Assembly (NCBI GenBank): GCA_016584305.1 | Contig: JACEEZ010010964.1 | Location: 197,525 to 261,524, forward strand | DNA from: Chionoecetes opilio | Lineage: Eukaryota; Arthropoda; Malacostraca; Decapoda; Majidae | Direction: 5' to 3' | Length of the DNA stretch: 64,000 nucleotides | In this document: in pieces, positions 47,061-60,480 of the stretch | Position numbering within the stretch: position 1 is the first letter of the stretch | Layout of the letters: every line of letters starts with the position of its first letter | Program-made: the position numbers and the translations under genes | The notes under the pieces: model-generated | Databases searched by the model: none | Told to the model about the DNA's origin: nothing | What the model saw: the letters and a program-made list of their open reading frames with translations, nothing else

Positions 47061-47199
47061 GAAGAGTCAAAAGATAGTGGAGATTAGTTGAAGGATATAG
47101 AGAAATAAATAAACAAAAATTATTGGAAAATTATTGGTAGAAAATTTTTTAAAGATAACTATATAGTGGGGAAATAATAAAAATGAAATTTTTAAGTTG

Positions 47200-49200
47200 G
47201 ATTCTTTGGGGGTCTCCCACAAAAAGCTGCCCCCACACAAATTCTTACTTTTTTTTTCCCCACTCCCTAACACTTTTTTTTTAAATAAGGAAGCACTTTT
47301 TTCCCATTTGATTCTCCTCCCTGGCCTGGAATCTCAACCAGTGGGCGAACCTAGTTTTTTTTTGTGTGTCACCTTGGTATTCATGTAAAAAATTTTTAAA
47401 CTTTGTTAGTTAAATGTTTACTAACTAGTGGATCTTGTTTGTTTTTTTCCTTTCCATTCCAACATTTTACAATGTCCCCCCCCCCCTAATAAAGAGGATG
47501 TAGGCCTAAAATGTTGGAACAGAGTTCCTAAAAAATGCAGATTTTATGCGGAAAGATAAACTTTTTTACAATCCCTTGGCAAGGTAAGAAGGTTTTAAAA
47601 ATCCTTGGTTGTTAGAATGCTGAATGCTGGACTGCTGAATTGCCACTATCTTCTTTTTTTGTTTTTTTTTTTGCGGTATGTGAGGCACTATCAACATCAA
47701 AAACAAAAATGTTTATCTTTTTTTCCCGCCCATCCCTATATACTTTATTCATCGGGAATCACCTTCAAAATTGTTTTTTTTTTCCCACCCCCTGGCTGGG
47801 AAATCTCAACCACTGGACATTAATAGTTTTTTTTTGTGTTTTGGGTCTGGTAATTCCTAAATGTCTTTACTTTTAAATATTAGGTTCATTTTTTTTTTGT
47901 TTAAAACTACTAGGTTCCCCTTGTACCTTCCCCCCACTTGCAATAACAGTTAAAAAACCCTTCCGCTTATTAACGGCCAATTTTTTGGGTGGAGCGTTGG
48001 ATTTCCCGATATAATTGCGATAATTCCCGTTTTTATAATCCGAAGGAAAGATAAGAGGGGAGCAAGCTGTAATTTTGAAATGAAAAATGGTCCCCTTCTC
48101 TGCTTCTATTAAGGGTAGGGTTATAAAGGTAGGATAGGGTTTATGGTTTTAGGGTATGGTGTAAGGCCCCCCCTTTCCTGAACAGCGTAAGGCCAGATTA
48201 GGGCAGTGTCCCCCCCACACGTACGAAGTAGAGGTTACGCGAGTGGATGAAAGAAGCTACGCCGAGGGAAAAACAAAAAACAGTAGTAAACAAATGAATG
48301 CAAGTAATTTTTTTTTTCATCATACTTTTTTTGCTCTTAAGGTGTGTCGTTTTTTTTTTAAATCTTGCCTGAATTTAATTCTCGTCCTCCTCTCTGTCTT
48401 AACATTTTTTCCTTCGAAACCTTTTTTCAAATTATTGAAAAGCCATAAAAAAAAAATTAACATTTATAAAAAAAAACCTACTTATGTAAAAGTGGCAAAA
48501 ATAATAACCACGAATCTATATTAAATTGAGGAAAACTTTGTTTATTTTTATTAATTTCTTTTCCATTTACTATATATCACTTCCCTGGGAAGGACAATTA
48601 AGTAAATAATGAATAATAACTATGTAAAAACTTTTCCTCTTCCAAGTACCCCCTGTTGCATTTGCCCTGAATTGCAATGTTTTTGTTTGAAACCTATTTT
48701 CAACCTCTCCCCCCCCCTTCTCATTCCCCCTCCTTCCATCCCTCTTTTTTCCCCCCAACTTTTCCCTCTGCAATCTTGGGTGGAAAATAACAACATTAAA
48801 CCCACAAAAAATTATTCCCCCCCCATGGGAATGTGGGGTGTGGTCCTTTTAAAATTTTTTTGGAATTAGTCCCCTTTTAACACCTCCACAAGTGGGCGTT
48901 TTTTTGTTATAATGGACCCTGGCAAATGCCCCTCACCCTTCAAACCAACAAGCAACAACCCCAACACCAAAACACAAGAGGTATACCGTCCCACTAAAAA
49001 AAAAAAAAAAAAAAAAAAAAATAAAAAATCCCCTTTCCCTCCTCACAGGTTGGTGGTCCCCCTGGATGAATGCCCCCCTGGCAACAACCGAAAAATCTGG
49101 GGTACGAAAACATTTTTTTTGCCCGCCCAAAAAAATAGCACACTCCGTACTGTTTTCCCTCTTTACAAGTGGGGGGGTGTGGAAGGGTAATGTTGGGTTG
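47200..49200. other. Homopolymer-rich sequence with a short duplicated block
   Basis: CCTGGCCTGGAATCTCAACC (about 47318) and CCTGGCTGGGAAATCTCAAC (about 47792) head two related blocks of about 100 bp. The rest is T- or C-run-rich without recognisable genes. Confidence 0.4.
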
Positions 49201-50660
49201 GGGTTTTTTTAGCGTACTGCTCTTTGTGGGGATAATATTGTTTTTTTTTTTTCCCACACTCCTGACCACTCCATAAGTTTTTTTTTTTTTTTCTCCCTCA
49301 ACCAGTGTGGGGGTTGAGCAAAAAATGGTGGGTGGGTGGGTTTTTTTTTAAGAACTAAAAACTCTTTTTCCTGACGTAAAATTGTTTTTCCCCTAACACT
49401 CCCATAGAACACCTCCAAAGGTTTTTCCTCATTCACCAGTGGGGTTGGGGGGTGATCTTTGGTGTAAAATGTTTTTGTAGATTTGCTCCCTTGCCAAGGT
49501 AATGTTTTTTTTTTTATCCCTACACTCCCTGCCACTCCAAAAGTTTTTTGTCTTACTCACAACCACGTGGGGGGGGGGTGGGTGGAGCAGGTTGGGATTT
49601 ATTGGTTTAAGAACTGCCTCTTTTGGATAATTTTTTTCCCTACCACTCCTAAAACACTCCCCTCAAAGTTTCCTTTTCTCTCGCCAGTGGGGTGGGTGGG
49701 GACATTGGTGGTGTTAAGGATTGGCTTCTTTTGGTGGGATAATGTTTTTCTTCCCCCCCACTACCCCTGCACTCCAAAATAGTCCCCCCCCCCCCCTACC
49801 TTCTCACACCCATTGGGGTGGGGGGTTGAAACAATGGTGTGGGGGGGTTGTTAAGAAATTTGGCCCTCCCTTCTGGTGTAAAAATGTTTTTTTTTCCCCC
49901 ACAACTCCCTTGGGCCCACTCAAAAGTTTTTTCCTCCTCATCCAGTGGTGGTGAGCTCATGTGTTTGTTTGGGGTTTTAAGAAAAAACTGCCTTTCCTTT
50001 CCTTGGGTTGACATGCTTTTCCCCACCACTTTCCCTTGGGGGGTCCCTGTGGCCCAAAAAACTCCAAAGGTTTCCCTCTCACCAGTGGGTGGGGTGTGTG
50101 GCTCTCTGAGCAAAAATGGTGGTTTATTTTTTTGTTTAAGACATGCCCTCTTCTGGGTCAAATTGTTTTTTTTTTTTTTTTTCCCCAACAACCCCTGCCT
50201 CTCAAAAGGGTTTTTCTTCCTCAACCAGTGGGTGGGTGCAGGGCCCAAATGTTTGTTGGACAGGTTTTAAAAAACTGCTTTTTCTTTTTTTGAGTAAATT
50301 TTTTTTTTTGCCCTACACTCTTAGAACCCTCCCCAAAAAGTCCCCTTTCTCTCCACAGTGGGTGGTTTTGGAGCATGTTTTGGTGGGGGTTTTTTTAAGA
50401 TATAGGCCCCCTTTTCCTTGGGTAAATGTTTTTTCCCTACACTCCCGGAAACACTCAAAGATTCACTCCCCACATCGCCAGTGGGTGGGGGTTTTTGGGC
50501 GAAAGGCATGTGGTGGACGGGGGTCCTGTTAGAAAAACCTGCTCCTTTCTGGTAAATGTTTTTTCCCCACACACATCCCCCTGACAACCTCAAATCCTTT
50601 ATCCCCAAACAGTTTCGGGTGGGGGTGAACCATGGTGCCTCCTAAAAGGCGCCCTTAACA
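49200..50660. repeat. Satellite, ~130-bp unit, about 11 copies
   Basis: Each unit has AATGTTTTTTCCC, ACACTCCC, CCACTCCAAAAGT, CTCACCAGTGGGTGGG and TTTAAGAACTGC. Starts fall near 49231, 49378, 49500, 49629, 49740, 49880, 50011, 50160, 50295, 50423 and 50551. Homopolymer lengths vary greatly between units. Confidence 0.8.
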
Positions 50661-51372
50661 AGTCGGTACACTTTTTTTGCCCCACAGTGGGTTTCACATC
50701 TCAGCCCCCCTGGTTCACCCCTTGGCGGTGTATGGCACTGAAGGATTTGGTTGGGTGGCGTAATGGCCAATTCCCCTCCCCCCCCCCCCCCTTTGAGGGC
50801 TTTGGAAAAGCACACCTGTTTCTTCCGCCACAGTTGGGTCCCACATAAATATGGTTAAATGTGGCTCACGCCCCCACTCCATTGCAGCAACTACTTTCCT
50901 GCACCCACCCAGCACCACCAGTGGTGGCAGGCGGTCCCCCCCATCCTTTTGGTCCCCCCCTTTCGCAGGAAAACCCCGGGTGTAAAGGCCCCCCCGGGGG
51001 GATGAAACCAAGGCGTTTTTCCCCCTAATTACCAAGTCGAAAGCACGGGAGGAAGTCCCTGGCCGTCGGGCCCGCCGAACCCTGGAGAAAACTCCTATCA
51101 CCTCAGCAACCTGTCAAACAAACATTTTGGGTAAGCAAGCCGTCCCCAGCCAACACAGCATGCCCATTCGCTTTCCCCCCCCCCTTTTTGAAAGGGTGCT
51201 TCCTGCTTCACCCTCCAGCTAACACCCAGCCAGTGTTTGCAGCCAAGGAGTAAGGCCAGCACAGGAGCCTCACGCCACCACTCTACATGGTGGAGGAGTG
51301 GAGTGTGAGTGGCTAGTGACCTTCAATGCAGGCAAGTGTAGCTAAGCCTTGCACATCAGGCACAACCAATAA
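50661..51372. other. Spacer, nothing recognised
   Basis: C- and G-run-rich; frames on both strands are Pro/Gly/Arg-rich. No repeat match elsewhere in the window was found. Confidence 0.35.
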
Positions 51373-53579
51373 CACTGGGTAACAAAAACATATGTTTTGA
51401 AATCGTCCAGGGTTTTCCAGCTGAATTAGACTAATTTTGATGCTCTGAGTCCGAAAATGACCTTGGTTTTGCTCAATCAGGTCAGGTTTTTTGCTACAGA
51501 AATTTAAAAAAAATCGATTTTCGTAAAAAAAAAATTCTGTCGGATCATCAGCTGAGAAACCCCTGATGATTTTTTTCCGTTTTCCTCAGAAATAAAAGTC
51601 AGCGTATCCAAATTCATTCAGTTTTTATTAGTCCATCAAATTTGATAAGCATAATTATCATAATATTAGTATAAGAATGAGCGTTTACGTGACACAAAAG
51701 TTCAGAGTTCACGGCATAAATCGGCGTTTCTTCGATTCCCCGTGTGTGAGCAGCTGCTGGGTTGTCTCTCTTCAGCGACCAGCAGTAGTCCGCCATCATG
51801 ACTGCGTCCCACCTCCCCTGGTACCTCTCCTCCATTTGGCGCATGTCCTGATGGAACCTTTCTCCCTGCTCGTCGCTCATCGCCCCAAGGTTTTCAGGAA
51901 ACTTCTCCATGTGTGAGAACAGGAAGTGCATCTTAATACTCATCAAACACCCGAGTTTTGGAAGGCCTCATCATGCTGCTGACGAGTCTGCGTGGTTTGC
52001 TGCCTTCGTGTTCCCCAGGAAGTTGTTCACCACCTGCACAAACGATTTCCACGCGGCGCACTCTAGCGTGTTCATGGAGTTTTGGAACTCTGTGTCCTTT
52101 ATGAGCTGCCGTATCTGTGGGCCATCGAAAATGCCGGCCTTCAGCTTCTCAATGGTCAGTCCAGGAAAGGCTCGGCACAGGTAGTTGAAGCACCTCCCAT
52201 CCTTGTCCAGAGCGCGCGTGAACTGTTTCATTAACCCAAGCTTCAAGTGTAGCGGTGGGATCAATATCTTCTCCCGGTCAACAAGAGGTTCGTTTATGAT
52301 GTTTCTCGCCCCAGGTACTAACTGCTCTCGCGCCGGCCACTCTTTCTTTACATAGTGCTGGGCTCTGTCTCGACTGTCCCACATGCATAAAAAGCATGGG
52401 TACTTCGTGAACCCGGACTGCTGACCAAGTAGAAAGTTCACCATCTTCAAGTCGACGCAGATGATCCATTGGTGCTGCTCATATTGGATTTTGTCGAGCA
52501 CGTACTTCACTGCTTCATATTTCTCTTTGAGAGTTGTGGAGTGCGCAAGAGGGATTGAGGCGAACTGGCCAAATAGATTAGATTAGAAATAGATTAGATT
52601 AAATAGAACTTGCCAAGTAGATTTTTCTCTTTGAGTCTGGAGGCCAACAGCTCGGAGGAAGTCTTCGACAAGCTGAGATCCCGAACCAGATCATTAAGCT
52701 CACATTGTGAAAAGGGCTGCGGACTATCTTGTGCTTCATACTCTTCTTCTGTATATCCTCGCTCGTCTGTACTGGTGGCCTCGTCGTCGCTGTCGGGAAG
52801 CTCTGTGAACGCTGGTACAGGAATTTCTTCGCAGTGAGCCAGTGGACGGCGGGCAGATGGAAGGTCGGGGTACTGGAGGCTGTGCCGATTCTTCCGGTTG
52901 ATGCCATTAGTATTGATGGCGCAGAAGTAACAATCCGATGCATGGTCAAACGGCTCCCTCCAAACCATCGGAATCCCAAACTTCAGTGAAGTTTTCGCGC
53001 CCTTCGTCCACCGCCGGAGGTATTCCACGCACGTCTTGCACACCGTGTGCGGTGCCCAGGACTTATCTTGGTCACCCAGCTTGACTTTAAAGTAAGCCCC
53101 GTAGGCGCGCTTCACAAATCCTGTGATGTTCTTCCTGTCCCCTGACAGCGTGTATTGTCCGCAGATGTAGCAGAAAACGTCAGGATTATTCCTGCATGAC
53201 CGTCGCGCCGAAGCCATCACAATAAACTGAAAGAAAAAAGAAAGATGCAGCTGAGTGTCAGACAATGAAATTTAGAATTTTAGAATTTAGAAATTTAGAA
53301 TGGAGTAATGGTGAGACAGGTATTGATTTGATTGGCTAATTGTGGAATTCCCTTTATTCGTGTCTGTGCATTGTAATTCGATATATTCTTCAAGAAAAAT
53401 ATGATTGAACTCAAAACCCCTGATATTAGCATATGTATAGCTCGTCAGGTAGGCCTATGGCTGTATCTCAAAAAGTTGACCTGATAGAGCAAAATCAATG
53501 TGATATTCGGACTCAGAACACCTAAATTAGTCTAAATCAACTGAGAAACCCCTGACGATTTTTTGGCTGTTACCCAGTG
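51373..53579 (-). mobile_element. CACTG element, copy B (both ends present)
   Basis: Both ends carry CACTGGGTAACA in inverted orientation, and similarity between the ends continues for about 115 bp (ATTTAGACTAATTT, CTCTGAGTCCGAA-type blocks, CTCWATCAGGTCA). TAA lies on both outer sides, compatible with a 3-bp duplication. CACTG-type ends, 3-bp duplication and a C-x2-C-containing DDE core suggest the CMC (CACTA/Mirage/Chapaev) group; this is an inference. Confidence 0.85.
51614..53217 (-). pseudogene. CACTG-element transposase, copy B, internal deletion and frameshifts
   Basis: Starts at MASARRSCRNNPDVF, ten bases after a strong acceptor (TTTCTTTTTTCTTTCAG), so an upstream noncoding exon is likely. 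The N-terminal domain has paired Cys motifs (CYIC at about 15, CKTC about 60, CYFC about 95) like a zinc finger. An acidic linker follows. The core has ICVDLKMVNFLLGQQSG then YPCFLCMWDSRD (Asp and C-x2-C), LIPPLHLKLGLMKQF, LKAGIFDGPQIRQLI and, near the end, GERFHQDMRQMEERYQGRWD...ADYCW. Relative to copy C about 210 bp are replaced by an AT-rich TAGATTAGATTA patch near 52570-52610, and single-base losses break the frame near 51970. I recall very similar proteins in Daphnia and other arthropods, all uncharacterised. Confidence 0.85.
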
Positions 53580-54364
53580 TAATGGGTAATGGGGCAGATA
53601 ATGGGGGAATGAGAGAGAGGGGGTGGCTCTCTCTCTCTCGCTCAATAAACAGGCAAGGACAGAATATGAAAAATGAATAATCTTCTATTCAATTGAAATT
53701 TTCTCAGGAATGTGTACATACAGTGCATAAGTGAAAACAAAACTATACAGTAAATACTTTCCATTAAATCAATACATACACATAAAGAAAGAGAGGGGGG
53801 GGCAGAGAGGCCCAATCCCTGCCATGGGATACAGACAAGGGGACCGCTTCCCTCCAGCCCACCTGTCCTAAGGCTCATTTGCCACGGGACATCACGTTTT
53901 CACTTAAAAAAAAAACTAATAAAATTAACCCTTTCACGTCACCATTGTCATTCACTTTTTGTTGTCCTGCGGTAAACCCATTGTCACCCCAAATGTCCCC
54001 GGGGCGGGAAAAAAAAGTTGTACTTCCAAATCGCGTCTAGAAACTAAACTATCAAAGGTATCGAGTTCAATTATGTTTCTTTTTTAAGCTAAGATCATTT
54101 CCTATATCATACAATGTTAAAAAAATACGCTAGCGTGAAAATAACTTTAAAAACCTCGAGTTAGAAGTGAAAAAAAAAAAAAAAAAAAAACCTTGCGGCA
54201 AAAAATAATATGCCAAAAATCATATTATCATAGAAGATTTTTCTACATTCCATGACATAGCTGAAAATTTCCTTTCCAATGAAGTATAAATTTTGTAATT
54301 CGCTAAAAAATAAAGCCATACAACGAAGTGAAAAATAGCGTAAAGTTTTTGTTTTTAATAAATA
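53580..54364. other. Spacer, nothing recognised
   Basis: Starts with short GA and TC patches; the rest is AT-rich. No gene was seen. Confidence 0.4.
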
Positions 54365-54366
54365 TA

Positions 54367-55918
54367 CAGGGAGGTCCCGAAGATACGAGCAGTTGGGTTC
54401 CGCCTGTCATACTCGTAAAGCGAAATCCGTATAACGAAACACATAACTAATGTAAAATATAGGTTTGGTTCCCGGACCCCATCAATAAAAAAAAATAAAA
54501 AAAAAAAAAAGTTTTTGAAGCTAAAATAAACTTAGCAAACACACAGCGTCTATATTACCCACACTGTACTACCTATTTTGTAGAAAAAGCATTTTGAAAG
54601 AGAAAAAAGCACAAAATAACATACTGCACCCTTAATTAAGCAAAAAACATGCATAACAAGCAAAAAAAACGTTGTAATGTAGGGGACGCCGCGTAATACA
54701 AGAGAAGGTAGTGTAGCGGTCCCAAGGTTAGAAATGCACAAACCCGCTAATTAGAGAGAACTGAAACTCGGGGAAATGCCAGTGGGCGTGGCAGTTTTAA
54801 CTCAAAGGTTGGTCTACTGTGTTTTGGCTCCGCGACCCAATATTTTTCATAAATAATTTCGCGATAAACATTGATTTCACCGCATCTGAATACCAAAAAA
54901 TATAGTTCTTCTGTTGTTCTACTAATTATATGGATTACATTCATTACGATGGAACGTTCTATAATAGCAATTTAATGCAAATTACTCGCCTCGAGTAGCA
55001 AAGCTTAATATATTTTTTACATGTATATTGTGGCATGTAAAATTTGGGTGATGTTCACACTGTTTTCTAAGACAGTACTGCTGCGTCTGGCAAACGCTTG
55101 TCAAAATACAATAAGCAATGCCTTGGAAAAACGAAGAATAAAAGAATGCCGAAATCGGCTTGTTGCTGCGACAATGTAGGTTATAATTGTGGAGGCGACA
55201 CAGCCGCGGCGGGGAGTGGTGGGCGGGGAGATTGTGGCGGGGAGATTGAATCAAAACATTGCCGCTTCACGCGTCGACTCATTGCACTTCCAGGCTTTCT
55301 ATCTGATTGATACACAATAATAACAGGAAAATATGACTGCCTAGGTATAGATAACTTCTAAACATACGTTATTGACTATATAATATCATAGAGTAACATT
55401 TACCTCGCCTCCTCAACTATAACCTACTTGGTTATTTGGTTAAATGCATGTTTTACAGACTCAGGCTTCTATACAATATACATATAGAAGAAAATCGTTC
55501 TTAAAATTATACTTTTGTGTTTTAAGTGCAGTGGAATAAGCCCATATTTTTCTTCAAGTTGCCAACTTTTCACCAAATTGTGAGTTAAAAACTGCCAGTG
55601 ACCACTGGCATTTCGGAGTTGCAGTTCTCTCTAATTACCCCTGTCAGGCTGCGCCATATGCTTAATTACCCTTCAGGTCACGCCTTGCTAGGGGTGACCT
55701 GACTGCGGTCCCAAGGTTGGGGCCGCACACCTGCTAATTAACCCTAAATGTCTGGCTGCGCCATATGCTTAATTACCCTTCAGGTCACGGCTTGCTAGGG
55801 GTGACCTCACTGGGGTCAACCAAATCCCCCTTTGTCCAGCCCGGGAGTGGTAGGGCGCGCATGTTGAACTTGATAATTTTACTCACCTGAGTTTGAATGT
55901 CTTATCATTGGATTTTCG
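54367..55918 (-). mobile_element. Pogo/Tigger-type MITE (family T1), copy 3, interrupted and end-truncated
   Basis: Begins CAGGGAGGTCCCGAAGATAC after TA and matches, inverted, the right part of the copy at 9546; the matching continues at 55632-55918 with GGTGACCTGACTGCGGTCCC twice in tandem. The far end stops inside GATTTTCGA, before the terminal repeat. An 878-bp element splits it. Confidence 0.85.
54754..55631. mobile_element. 878-bp element nested in T1 copy 3
   Basis: Ends GAGAGAACTGAAACTCGG and, inverted, GAGAGAACTGCAACTCCG, both continuing AAATGCCAGTGG. TAATTA is present on both sides (54748-54753 and 55632-55637). Because TAATTA is palindromic, its division between target and terminus is ambiguous. 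No transposase; superfamily unknown. Confidence 0.85.
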
Positions 55919-56572
55919 AACGTACGATTCATTCAGTTCAGTTCTTATATTCCGGTCGGTGACTGGTGTGAGTGTGCACTGCACTATTGAGGGATGTGGC
56001 ACGCTGTGACTGCTATTTTTCCACTGTGGCCCGCGCCGTATCCGTGGCCGCGGCGGTACTCCGTTACAGTGGACGAGAACTGAGCGTTCGCTCTTTAGGT
56101 CAGACAGACACTAGAGGGCTAACACCTCACTCTTAGCCTCTCTCGCTTTACCACATACACCACACCTGTCACTACGGTGTCTGTCTCTTTGTATACACAT
56201 GCACGCATACACAACACACACACACACAATTGGGTCCTCCGAAAGGTCCTTCGCTCGAAAGGTCGTGTATTCTTATCTACGGTAGTCATCAAGTTCAATT
56301 CTGAGCCGAGTGGTACGAAACGGACTATGGTTTCATATAGACTACGAAACAACTTTTGGTGTACGAATCGACTGGTGTACGAAACACTTGTATACGAACT
56401 GACTGCACCCCTTTCATATAGATACGAAACAACTTTTTGGTGTACGAAACGACTTGTTAACTTGTGTGTGTGCGTGTGTACGTCAGACATTTGACACCAC
56501 CACCACCACCACCTTATCATATAGCGGCCAAATTGTATGATGAACTACACGTTTTGATTCAAAAAGTCGACC
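55919..56572. other. Spacer with short CACA and TACGAAAC repeats
   Basis: GTACGAAACRACTTTTTGGT-like units recur at about 56335-56450, and a CA run lies near 56215. No gene was seen. Confidence 0.4.
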
Positions 56573-56573
56573 N
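56573..56573. other. Ambiguous base (N)
   Basis: Marks the switch from ordinary sequence to the extreme AT-rich block. Confidence 0.8.
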
Positions 56574-59500
56574 TTTAAATGTTTTATTTTTAAAGGGTTT
56601 TTTTCAATTTTTTTCCCTTAAACTTGTATTTTTTATTAAAAATTTACTTTCAATTATTAAAACCATAAAAAATTTTTTATTTTAGTAATTTAAATTTTTT
56701 TAAACAAATTAATTTTTAATATTTTTAAAATGTTTAAAAATTTCAATACTTTTTAAAAAATCTAAAAATATTTTTTTGGAAAATCAATTTAATTAAAAAT
56801 TATTAAGGTTTAATTATTTTTGTTAATTAAAAGTTTTAATTTTTATTTTTTGATAATAAAAAATATTTTATAATGTTTTATAAATGTTTTTAAAATGTAA
56901 GTTTTTAAAAATTTGGTTTTTTAAATTAATTTAAAGGTTTTTTTTTTATTAATAATTTATTTTTTAAAATAAAGGAATTTATGTAATCTATCCCCAAATT
57001 TTTTTTTCAATTATAATTTTTTTAAAATATTTTTACTAAAAATTAATTTTTAAAAATTGCATAACCCTTTTTAATTAAGTAATTTTTAAAATTTAAAATT
57101 TTTATTTTTAAAGGTTAGCAAATTTTTTAATTTTTCAATTATATTTAAAATATTTTTATTATAAATATTTTTAACCCCAAAAAGTTTTTAATTTAATATT
57201 AATGAAATTTTTTTAAAAAATTTTTAAATTTTACCTTTTTAAGGTTTTAATGTTATATTTGAAAATTTTTAAAATTTAATTATAAAAAAATTATTTAAGA
57301 TAATGGTACATTTTAAACTAAAAATTTCTAGTTATTTTAATGTATTTTAATAAAAAAAAAATTGACATTTTTTATCCCTTTTTTATTTAAAAAATTATAT
57401 ATTTATTTGTTTTTACCCCAATGAATTTAACCTTAATTTAAAATGAATTTACATAATTTTTCTTTATCCATTTTTATATTTAAGTTAAATTATATTTCTT
57501 TTAAATATATAAAAGATTTCTTAATTAAATTGTTAGTTTATGATTAAGTATTTTCCAATAATTTTACCTAAAATTAAGTTTTAATTTTTTTAATAAATTT
57601 TTTTTTCTTTTAATTTAAATAGTGAGATGGTTTTTTGCCATAACTATATTGCAAGTTTTTTTTAATTTGTAATATGTTATTGGTATATTTAATTTAAACT
57701 TATTTCAAATTACCCAAAATTATTTTTAATGATTTAATTTTTAAAATGTTTTTTTTTAAATTGATAATTTAAATATCTTTTTTAAAAATTCTTTTTTAAA
57801 AAATTTTAAAATTTATTTTTTTGTTTTATGAAATTTAGTTCAATTTTATCCTAAAGTTTTTATTTTAATTTTTATGTATTTTTAAATCTAAAAATTTCCA
57901 AATATAAATTATTTTTTAAAGGGAAAAACAATAATATGAAATTATTTTTCAAAAATGTATTTTTAAATACTTAATTTTAATTCTTTCAATTAGTGTTTTA
58001 TTTATATTAAAATATTTTATAATATTTGCTTTATATAAAAATTTTTATGTTTTATAGTTTTTAAAGATTTTTTTTAAAATTAAACTTTTAAAAGTTAAAA
58101 TTTAATATTTTTCCCCAAATAAATTTTTTAAAAAATGTAATCCTAAAATATTTTTATAAATTTATAAAATTTTAAAAAATTTTTTTTAATGTTTTAAATT
58201 TTTTAATGTAAAAAATTTTAAAATGAATATTTTCCCCTTTTTATGAAATTTAATATGGAAATTTGTTTTTTATAGAAATTTTAACATAAAACTTATAAAA
58301 GGGTTTTTAAAAATTTTTAAATTGTATTAAATTTTTAGTTATTTTTATTTTGGGTTTTAAAAATTAAGGTTTCCCTTTTAAAGTTTATTAAATTTTTTCT
58401 TTATAAATTTCCATTATCCAAAATTATTTTTAAAATTACAAATTAAAATAACCTTTTTAATTTTCTATTAAGTACTAATTTAAAAAAACTAATAAGTTAA
58501 GATTTTTTTCAAAAAATTTCAATGTTTTTTTTTGTAAATTAAAATTGTTTTAAAGTGTTTTATATTTTTTAAAAACCCAAAATTAGGCTTTTATAGTTAT
58601 GAAATTTTTTAAAATTTTTATATATTTTAATAAAGCTTTATACGCTAAATTTTAAATTTATACTAAAAATTTTTTTAATTGGTTTTTTAAAATCCAAAAA
58701 AACTTAAAATTTTTTATTATTTTATAAAAGTCGAAAATAAAATTATTATTTTTTAAGAAATTTAAAATTGTTTAAAGTTGATTAAATCTTTTTAAAATAA
58801 ACTTAATTTTAAAAAGAGTTAGGTTTTTATTTATAAATTTAATTGTTTTTAGTTTCTTGTAAATTGAGTTTTTATTAACAACAAGGGAAAACCTTATATA
58901 TCTTTAACTAAAAAGTTTTATTTCAAATATTTTTAATTATAAAAAATTTTATTTTTTAAATTGAGATTTTTTAAAATTCAACCTATACTTAATTTTATTT
59001 AAAAAAAATAAAGAGTATTATTTTATTTATAAGGAAAATTAATTTTTTATAGTTTTGTTCGGGGAAATTTTATTTAAATTGTTTTAAAATTCATAAAGTT
59101 AATTTAAAAATTTTTTTTCATGTTTTTATCTGTAATTGAGTTTTTTTTAAAAAATGAATTTATTCCTAATTTTTATAAATGTTTTTTTAAAACTATTTTC
59201 AAAATAAACCTAAAATTTATTATATAAATTTTTAAATTTTTCTAAAAAACTTTATTTAATTTTAATTTTTTGTGCCAAAAAATGCAAAATTTTATTGTTT
59301 TTTATAAGGAAATTAAATTATGTATATTAAATGTTATTAATTGTTTTAAATATTAAGGTTTTCAGAGTTTGGTTATAAATGAAGATTTTTTTAAAGGGGT
59401 TTTCTTTTTTGTAATTTAGTTTATTTTAAATTTTTTTAATAATCTTTATAACCCAAATTTTATAATTTAAATTTTTTGCAAAAAATTTTTTTTATAAATT

Positions 59501-60480
59501 AAAATTTTTTAAAAAAAATGTAAATAAATTTACCTTTTTAAAAATTAAAAATTTAAGTTTTTATTTTCATTAAAATGCAATTTTTCATAGTTTCTTTAAT
59601 TTGTTAAAATTTAATAAATATTTTTTTTTAATATTTAATACAAAAAAAGGAGTTTGATTTTTAAATGTTTCATTTTAAAAATTCTTTTTTCAAAAATTTT
59701 TCCCTTTTTAAATTAAGAAAAGGTTTACCAATAAATTTCAAATTAAAACTAAAATTATATAAAGAAATTAGGTTAATTTAATTCAAAAAACGTTTTTTCA
59801 GGGATTTTTAAGTATTTTTAAGTTTAAAAATTTGAAATTGATTTATTTCTTTTTAAAAAAATTATAATGTTTTATTTGTCGAAAGTTTTTTTTTAAATTA
59901 ATTAATAAAATTTTAGGTATATTTGGGTAAATTTAAAAATTACAATATTTATTTTTAATTTGTTTTTTTTTAAATAAAAATTTTCTTTATAATGTGTTTT
60001 TTAATGTTAATTTTTAAAAATTATTTACCCAAATTGAAAAATCAATTTGTAAAAATTTTACCTAAGTATTTTTAATTATTAAGTTTTTTTTTTGAGTAAA
60101 TTTTGTCAATATAAAATTTTTATATAATTCATATTTATTATGTTGTTTTATCATTAATATTAATGGGTTTAAATTCTAAAACTTAGTGTATATTTTAATT
60201 TTTCAAAATTTTTTCAAATTGTTTTTTTATTAATTAAAAAACATTTTTTGTAATAAAAGTTTCCAAATACATTTTAAATTTAAAATATGTTTTTTCCAAA
60301 GAATGGGAATTTTATTAAAAACCATTTTTAAGTTTTTATTTTTTAATACAAAAAATCCAAAAATTCCTTTTTTAAAAATTTAAATATTGGGATTATTTTG
60401 TTTTCGGTAACATATTTAAAAATAGTTTTTTCGAAAATTGGTTAGATTAAATGGGTTTTCTTCCCGGGTTTCCTTGTGGT
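56574..60480. other. Extreme AT-rich, gene-free block; probable gap fill
   Basis: About 3.9 kb made almost only of T and A runs (TTTTTAAAATTT-like), very poor in C, without a clear period. It starts exactly after an N and ends abruptly inside the terminal repeat of CACTG copy C. It could be real satellite, but the borders and texture favour low-quality filler. Confidence 0.5.

Noticed and set aside
56574..60480. Mitochondrial or organelle-derived AT-rich sequence
   Set aside because: No tRNA, rRNA or protein-coding signature is present; the sequence is only A/T runs.
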